Below, piece after piece: positions 6,245 through 8,873 of a DNA stretch of 8,873 nucleotides. Under the pieces are notes generated by a model, which worked only from the letters and a program-made list of their open reading frames with translations, ran no database searches and was not told the origin of the DNA. Both the position numbers and the translations under genes were made by a program. The stretch comes from Desulfomonile tiedjei (GTDB taxonomy: Bacteria; Desulfobacterota; Desulfomonilia; Desulfomonilales; Desulfomonilaceae). The first letter of the stretch is position 1, and each line of letters opens with the position of its first letter. The stretch covers positions 1 to 8,873 of the forward strand of contig DYRE01000078.1 of NCBI GenBank assembly GCA_020718965.1. Direction: 5' to 3'.

Positions 6245-7804
6245 TTACGAACACTCACTCTGGAGAGTTGGCGTCTGACTCTCTTCGGCGCTTTTCTGAG
6301 ATTCGTCAGTTAGAGGCAGCGAAATAGTAAAGGTGGTTCCGACGCCTTCTTTGCTTTCGACTTGGAGACAACCTCCATGCGCCTGAATGATACCATAACT
6401 GACTGAAAGCCCTAAACCCGTTCCCACCCCAACAGGCTTGGTTGTAAAGAATGGGTCAAATATCTTTTCCAAAGTTTTCTGAGACATCCCACATCCGTCA
6501 TCAGAAACTGAAATGAGGATGTTATGTTTATCCGGACCGAGCTTGACGATCACGACGATTGTTCCATTGCCGGAAATAGCTTGTTTGGCGTTTACCAGCA
6601 GGTTTACAAGAACCTGCTTGAGTTTTTCACCGTCAGCGAACACCTTGGGCAGATCCTGTTCAAACTGGGTCTCGACTGTGATTCCTTCCTTCTCGAACTG
6701 ATGACCAAGTAGCGATATAACCTCATCGAAGCATGTAATCAAATCAACATAGGATTTCTGGGTTGCAGAACCCCGCGCGAACTTGAGAAGATCCTGGACT
6801 ATTCTTCTGCAGTTCTTTGCCTGCTTCTCTATGATTTGAAGGTCTCCATGCGATGCGTTTTGTTCTTCGCAGTTCCTCAACAGCAACTGGGTATATCCTA
6901 ATATTATTCCCAGTGGTGTGTTGAGTTCATGCGCTACGCCAGCGGCCGTCTGCCCAAGAGAAGCAAGCCGATCGGCTTGCTGGAGTTGCCGTTCCATACG
7001 TTTCCTTGCCGTAACATCTTTGGCGATCCCTATGTAACTCTTTCGTTTTGCGGCTTCACTCATGGTTCCCGTAACGCTGAGGAGAATTAGAACCTCTAGC
7101 CCTGACTTTTCTCTGATCCTGCATTCCCTGTCTTTGATGGATCCTGAGACAGAAAGATCCTCGACAAACTCCTCGTAATCAGACGAGGAGAAAAATATTT
7201 CCCCAAAAGAAACTGACCCAACAAGCTCACTTGGTGAATCGTATCCCAATGTAGCCAAACCTGATGGATTAATGTCCTGGAAATTAAGCTGATCGTCGAG
7301 GACAAAAATCATATCCATTGAACCTTCGAAAATACCCCGATATTTCTTCTCAGAGAGGCTTAATTGGCTGGTGCGTTTTTCAACCAACGCCTCGAGGTTG
7401 TGGTTAAGCAGCTTTATATCCTCGGTAGCCTTTTCCAGGGCCATCTTATCATTCAGAATCCGTGCGTTGATTCTCTGGACCTTAGGAAAAAAAAGGGTTA
7501 CAGAGGCAACCCCTATGAATGCGATGGAATTGATCGCTCCGGTATAGGGCTGAAAACACTGCCAGATATAAGCGTTTCCTGTAAACAGTAGAAGATGCTT
7601 CACCAGGTGTCCTACTGATCGCGAAAGGGAAAATACCGCCAAGGCGACCGTTAGAACCATTAGGTACGTCCAGATGACACTAGATGGATCGGCTTTTCTG
7701 AGACGGGAGGCGTACCAGACAGCGCCAAAGGAGATGCAGATCATCAGGGTCGAACCGACCACATCAGAAAACAACACGGGAGCTAAAGAATAGGAACCTG
7801 TCAT
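6245..7804 (-). CDS. Membrane PAS-domain sensor histidine kinase
   Basis: A 519-residue kinase from ATG 7802-7804; its start overlaps the stop of the upstream membrane-protein gene (ATGA), implying translational coupling. Predicted helices lie at about 13-33, 44-61 and 88-106, with the N-terminus outside: SRLRK (about 33-37) and the FPKVQR stretch after helix 3 mark the cytoplasmic sides. The outer loop between helices 2 and 3 carries H66 and H70 (SVGHLVKH). A coiled-coil linker (about 108-150) leads to a PAS domain (about 152-268; FVLDDQLNFQDINPSG), HisKA with AGVAHELNTP (His292), and a complete ATPase domain: N box NLLVNAKQAI (N404), G1 DDGCGM (435-440), F box FDPFFTT, G2 GTGLGLS (461-467). 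It should be catalytically competent. Its likely partner is the sigma-54 activator encoded two genes upstream; the single-domain receiver downstream is another candidate. Confidence 0.93.
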   Translation of the reverse strand: MTGSYSLAPVLFSDVVGSTLMICISFGAVWYASRLRKADPSSVIWTYLMVLTVALAVFSLSRSVGHLVKHLLLFTGNAYIWQCFQPYTGAINSIAFIGVASVTLFFPKVQRINARILNDKMALEKATEDIKLLNHNLEALVEKRTSQLSLSEKKYRGIFEGSMDMIFVLDDQLNFQDINPSGLATLGYDSPSELVGSVSFGEIFFSSSDYEEFVEDLSVSGSIKDRECRIREKSGLEVLILLSVTGTMSEAAKRKSYIGIAKDVTARKRMERQLQQADRLASLGQTAAGVAHELNTPLGIILGYTQLLLRNCEEQNASHGDLQIIEKQAKNCRRIVQDLLKFARGSATQKSYVDLITCFDEVISLLGHQFEKEGITVETQFEQDLPKVFADGEKLKQVLVNLLVNAKQAISGNGTIVVIVKLGPDKHNILISVSDDGCGMSQKTLEKIFDPFFTTKPVGVGTGLGLSVSYGIIQAHGGCLQVESKEGVGTTFTISLPLTDESQKSAEESQTPTLQSECS

Positions 7805-8316
7805 TTGTCCCGCGCCACCTTCATCAATGTCTGTTTATAGAGGTTTCGTATTCCGAGAAATAGGCACAAGATCGCCGGCACAGCCACTAAATGGTCCATT
7901 TTCAGAAAGTAATAGGCCGCAGTAAAGGAGTCGTATCCTACCTGCAGTCTCTGATCCCAGTCACCTTGCTGCCCTTCGATCAAACCGGGTGGAATCCGTA
8001 TCTCTACGAAATGACCCGAGAACGCTACAAGGTTCCAAAGAAAGAAAAGCAAAAACGATAGTTGGATCAGTCGCCAGCCTCTCTCCCTGGTAAAACCGTT
8101 GGTCTCCAACCAGTATGCCAGAACCGCCATACTGATGGCGAACAGAAGATGAGCCATTTGATGGGTGTAAAGGCCCTCGGGTGGACCGTGACTTTGCAGG
8201 GCCCACGCCTTTATCGGGTCAAGTAAAACCCCGACGCCGGCGATCAATAGAATCGCCGCAAATCTAAAGTTGCTCAATGACTTCAAAAACGCCGTGAATA
8301 AATCAATACGTGGCAC
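7801..8316 (-). CDS. Small four-helix membrane protein, likely sensing partner of the histidine kinase
   Basis: I do not recognise a named family. GTG 8314-8316 gives 171 residues and is preferred because AAGAAGG lies 5 nt before it; an in-frame TTG at 8352 would add 12 residues but has no ribosome site. Four hydrophobic segments are predicted at about 16-36, 51-70, 84-101 and 142-158. Positive charges (LSNFR, TRERGWR, RNLYKQTLMKVARDK) place both ends and the 2-3 loop in the cytoplasm. Histidines 43, 52, 56, 102 and 142 (SHGPP, THQMAH, SGHF, MDHL) then all fall on the outer face near helix ends, a pattern that could bind heme or metal. Its stop overlaps the kinase start by 4 bp, so the two are made together and probably form a signal-input complex. 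It could also be a membrane redox protein that reports to the kinase. Confidence 0.8.
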   Translation of the reverse strand: MPRIDLFTAFLKSLSNFRFAAILLIAGVGVLLDPIKAWALQSHGPPEGLYTHQMAHLLFAISMAVLAYWLETNGFTRERGWRLIQLSFLLFFLWNLVAFSGHFVEIRIPPGLIEGQQGDWDQRLQVGYDSFTAAYYFLKMDHLVAVPAILCLFLGIRNLYKQTLMKVARDK

Positions 8317-8478
8317 ACTTACCTTCTTGTTCAAGCCTGGCAGCGAATACAATTAAGTCTGACCCACTTAAAAATCACAAAAAAACACCGAGGTAGCTAG
8401 AGGAAACCCCCCTGTTAAGGGTCTCGAACTGACTAATTTCTTCTCTTTGTCTTGAAAAACCTTCTGAAACATTATTAT

Positions 8479-8507
8479 GTAATATATCTAATTCTGAGCA
8501 ATTTCAA
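8479..8507 (-). promoter_or_regulatory. Candidate sigma-70 promoter for the membrane protein and kinase operon
   Basis: On the minus strand TTGAAA (8502-8507, 5 of 6 to the -35 consensus) is followed after 17 bp by TATTAC (8479-8484, 4 of 6). This would give a leader of about 155 nt before GTG 8316. The -35 box overlaps the hairpin at 8504-8532. AT-rich DNA often yields such matches, so this is weak. Confidence 0.3.
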
Positions 8508-8532
8508 CAATTGATTCAAGAAATCATGTTGA
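8504..8532. repeat. Interrupted inverted repeat, possible operator
   Basis: TCAACA (8504-8509) pairs with TGTTGA (8527-8532), and inside it TGATT (8512-8516) pairs with AATCA (8522-8526); two unpaired bases (AT) and the loop CAAGA complete it. The total is 11 base pairs. It lies between the activator gene stop and the membrane-protein gene and touches the candidate -35 box. No T-run follows on the minus strand, which argues against an intrinsic terminator. Confidence 0.4.
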
Positions 8533-8582
8533 CTTCAAAGGTAATTTTCCAGTTCTTGTCGGTGACCCCCCGTAATCCGTTT

Positions 8583-8873
8583 TTATTTCTCTGTGGAATG
8601 AGCATCCGTGGCTTTTATTCCATATCGCCGCATGACTTGCTGTAGAGACTGCCTCTCAAGTCCGCAGTCCTTCGCTGCCCTTGTAACGTTTCCATTGTGG
8701 CGGGAGAGGACGCCCAACAGGTAATCCTTGTGAAACCGCTCCAGGGCGCGTGTCTTGGCTTCTTTGTATGTGAGATCGATGACTTCATCCGAAACCAGGC
8801 GATCCTGTTCAGGAGTGGTAGCCCAGTCAATGTCCTCAAGTTTTATTTCTTCACCCGGCGCCAAGAGCACACA
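8583..8873 (-). CDS. Sigma-54-dependent activator (NtrC type), C-terminal fragment
   Basis: An open frame enters from the right edge and ends at TAA 8583-8585; about 96 residues are visible. The opening VLLAPGEEIKLEDI matches the segment just after the AAA+ core of bacterial enhancer-binding proteins. The end (GVLSRHNGNVTRAAKDCGLE, then RQSLQQVMRRYGIK) is a Fis-type helix-turn-helix that binds palindromic upstream sites. The ATPase core with its sigma-54-contacting GAFTGA loop, and any receiver domain, lie outside the window. It precedes the membrane protein and kinase genes by 230 bp on the same strand. The two dyads and the sigma-54 promoter at 5820-6050 are its natural candidate targets. 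Family confidence is high; target assignment is inference. Confidence 0.88.
   Translation of the reverse strand, partial: CVLLAPGEEIKLEDIDWATTPEQDRLVSDEVIDLTYKEAKTRALERFHKDYLLGVLSRHNGNVTRAAKDCGLERQSLQQVMRRYGIKATDAHSTEK

Noticed and set aside
6076..6258. A 60-codon minus-strand frame after the kinase gene
   Set aside because: GTG start inside the kinase gene, no ribosome site of note, no recognisable pattern, and AT-driven composition; treated as intergenic chance.
7961..8206. An 81-codon minus-strand frame inside the membrane-protein gene
   Set aside because: Out-of-frame shadow; the overlapping frame has four clear membrane helices and couples to the kinase by ATGA.
8379..8426. CGAG/CTCG arms with an inner CCCT/AGGG stem before a run of seven T on the minus strand, as a terminator or attenuator
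   Set aside because: The outer arms are 4 bp and the inner stem 4 bp with large bulges; too weak to call, although the T-run sits in the leader of the sensor operon.

Overview
The window looks like chromosomal DNA from an anaerobic, respiring bacterium of the Desulfobacterota (former Deltaproteobacteria), possibly a Desulfomonile/Syntrophobacter-type organism. This is inferred from family style: a TauE/SafE protein with an N-terminal leader, multi-GAF sensors, a sigma-54 activator, and a DMSO-reductase-family molybdoenzyme carrying a TorD-type domain. No rRNA, tRNA, insertion sequence, CRISPR array or phage gene was seen. Every supported gene lies on the minus strand, so the biological order runs from the right edge to the left.

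Right part (8873 to 6245): the C-terminal end of a sigma-54 activator (NtrC type, Fis-like helix-turn-helix; its front is outside the window); a 230-bp gap; a small four-helix membrane protein; and, overlapping it by ATGA, a membrane histidine kinase (three predicted helices, PAS, HisKA, HATPase). The two membrane proteins place several histidines on the predicted periplasmic side.

Middle (6244 to 2491): a 474-bp intergenic region holds a near-consensus sigma-54 promoter (5820-5835) and, upstream of it, two identical 16-bp imperfect dyads (5944-5959 and 6035-6050) that look like activator binding sites. The promoter faces a two-gene operon: a single-domain response regulator, then a 950-residue protein that fuses a TorD/DmsD-like chaperone domain to a full PsrA/PhsA-like molybdopterin oxidoreductase. 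It has no Tat signal and no adjacent electron-transfer or membrane subunit. A strong hairpin follows the gene, with a second hairpin just beyond.

Left part (2490 to 1): a 366-411-bp spacer with hairpins and a doubtful 32-codon ORF; a GAF-GAF-PAS sensor that ends after its phosphoacceptor helix pair, without an ATPase domain; and 29 bp later the start of a TauE/SafE-type permease cut by the window edge.

Working model (inference): the membrane sensor pair signals to the sigma-54 activator, which binds the dyads and drives the receiver and chaperone-molybdoenzyme operon. The TauE/SafE neighbour and the PsrA/PhsA resemblance suggest sulfur-compound metabolism, but the substrate cannot be read from the sequence. 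The most unusual items are the chaperone-enzyme fusion, the regulatory circuit visible within one window, and the periplasm-facing histidines of the sensor pair.
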